IMG/VR virus record: IMGVR_UViG_3300008266_007841
Coordinates: 1 to 32,096 of that record
DNA length: 32,096 nucleotides
Origin: a virus
Direction: 5' to 3' (one strand)
Under the pieces are notes generated by a model. The model saw nothing but the letters and a program-made list of their open reading frames with translations, was not told the DNA's origin and did not search any database. The translations under genes and the position numbers were made by a program. Positions 31,122 to 32,096 of this stretch are shown here, in pieces (position 1 is the stretch's first letter; every line of letters starts with the position of its first letter).

Positions 31122-32096
31122 ATGAATGAATTTATAATCAAGAACGGCTTCCGTTCACAAGGTAACAGTGAAGTCACCGGATCACTCAACGTAACTGGGG
31201 GCATAACCGGATCTTTGCAAGGTACAGCAGCATATGCCGAATCGGCATCATACGCAACAACTGCACTCCAAGCGTTAGGGATTGCCAACGCAGTAACAAA
31301 CAACAGCAACAACCGAGTGCTGACAGCTACTGGAGGAACAGATATATATGCTGAAACTAATTTAACATTTGATTCGACAGTACTGACTTTAACCAATGGT
31401 ATCCTAACATTTACAGGATCTGGTGCTGGTATTGGTAGAATACAACAATCACCAGGAGGAGCAGCTAATGGTTCATATTCTCATGCACAAGGATTAGCTG
31501 TGAGTGCAAACGGTGCATACTCCCATGCAGAGGGATCTAGTACCAATGCATCAGGATTTGGATCACATGCAGAAGGTTCTGGCTCATTTACTAGTACATC
31601 TACGTTGTACGGGGTAAAATCTAACACAATCACTTCCGGTGTATTTCAATTAGCTGGTGATGTAACGGCTGTCTTTGCTCCAGGTAATAGGTTATACTAT
31701 AACAGTGCTGCATATCCAGACAATACTACATTTGTAGTTGATACTTCAGTTTTTGGAGGAGTAAATACAACCATAACCTTAACTAACACTGGTATCACTG
31801 ACAGTAACTTTGTTGTTGGAAGTTTAGATTACCTATATACCAGCTGGGGAGGCAATCAACCATCATCGGCTGATGGGGGTCATGCCGAAGGATTCTACAC
31901 AACCGCAGTAGCAGATTGGTCGCATGCGGAAGGATCCCAAACACAAACATTTGCAAGATATTCACACGCCGAAGGAGACGGTACACAAGCAAACGGTACA
32001 TATTCACACGCGGAAGGTAGAAATGCAAAAACCTTTGGACAATACTCACACGCCGAAGGACGTGAAACTCAAGCAAAGGGTGATGGATCACATGCG
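31122..32096 (+). CDS. Tail fibre protein with SHAEG (YadA/Hep_Hag-like) repeats, 3' truncated
   Basis: An ATG at 31122 opens a frame with no stop to the right edge (325 codons seen). The N-terminus MNEFIIKNGFRSQGNSEVTG is followed by SLNVTGGITGSLQGTAAYAE and SASYATT, resembling the fibre module of the large fibre gene. From ~residue 115 there is a repeat built on YSHAEG with ~14-residue spacing: SHAQG, SHAEG (at least six copies), each followed by a (T/S)xAxG-like half. This is the pattern of trimeric left-handed beta-roll head domains in YadA-type adhesins and phage fibres. Between residues ~150 and 245 a non-repeat insert occurs (LYGVKSNTITSGVFQLAGDV). Probable host-recognition fibre. The C-terminus lies outside the window. 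Confidence 0.83.
   Translation, partial: MNEFIIKNGFRSQGNSEVTGSLNVTGGITGSLQGTAAYAESASYATTALQALGIANAVTNNSNNRVLTATGGTDIYAETNLTFDSTVLTLTNGILTFTGSGAGIGRIQQSPGGAANGSYSHAQGLAVSANGAYSHAEGSSTNASGFGSHAEGSGSFTSTSTLYGVKSNTITSGVFQLAGDVTAVFAPGNRLYYNSAAYPDNTTFVVDTSVFGGVNTTITLTNTGITDSNFVVGSLDYLYTSWGGNQPSSADGGHAEGFYTTAVADWSHAEGSQTQTFARYSHAEGDGTQANGTYSHAEGRNAKTFGQYSHAEGRETQAKGDGSHA

Noticed and set aside
31400-32096. Nucleotide direct repeats as a mobile or CRISPR-like array
   Set aside because: The repeats are codon-phased and encode SHAEG protein repeats; spacing and variation fit a beta-roll protein, not a CRISPR array.

Overview
The window is about 32 kb of a distant T4-superfamily tailed phage (contractile-tail, myovirus type). 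Every gene I can support is on the + strand, genes are tightly packed, and base composition is AT-rich. Hallmarks are homologs of T4 gp61 (primase), gp46/47, gp17 (large terminase), gp20 (portal), gp21 (prohead protease), gp22 (scaffold), gp23 (major capsid), gp13, gp14 and gp15 (neck and tail completion), plus PhoH. The host is probably a member of the Bacteroidota. This rests on the phage-encoded ribosomal protein bS21, whose C-terminus has a Bacteroidota-style KPSVxKR...AAYxQ pattern, on a signal peptide ending FSYGQ, and on A-rich start contexts. It is an inference, not a proof.

Layout. 1-3857: replication and recombination, with the end of a TOPRIM primase and a single-chain Mre11-Rad50 (SbcD-SbcC) fusion. 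3885-6978: a tail or virion protein that appears split by a frameshift. 7006-9501: a protein joining an adenylyltransferase-like domain to a ligase-type nucleotidyltransferase. 9532-11757: small unknown proteins, two of them membrane-associated. 11759-21509: DNA packaging and head genes in the order terminase, portal, two unknowns, protease, two unknowns, bS21, terminator, scaffold, major capsid, terminator. 21614-25605: a small unknown, PhoH, then the gp13/gp14/gp15-like neck module. 25605-32096: adhesion genes, comprising a 1041-residue repetitive fibre, three tandem LamG-fold paralogs with a small unknown between the second and third, and a SHAEG-repeat fibre that runs off the right edge.

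Expression logic. A recurrent block close to TATTTATATTAAAAGAA lies just before the first gene of nearly every unit that follows a real intergenic gap (eight good copies). It is absent where genes overlap or abut through ATGA or TAATG junctions. I read it as a phage-specific promoter. Two intrinsic terminators bracket the scaffold-capsid pair, whose leader contains three consecutive inverted repeats and a Shine-Dalgarno-like sequence.

Most notable points: the one-polypeptide SbcD-SbcC fusion; a phage bS21 directly upstream of the capsid genes in a genome with more Shine-Dalgarno-like sites than I would expect for a Bacteroidota host; the nucleotidyltransferase-ligase fusion; the probable frameshift near 4492; the repeated promoter-like motif; and the LamG triplet. 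I saw no tRNA, CRISPR array, insertion sequence or convincing minus-strand gene.
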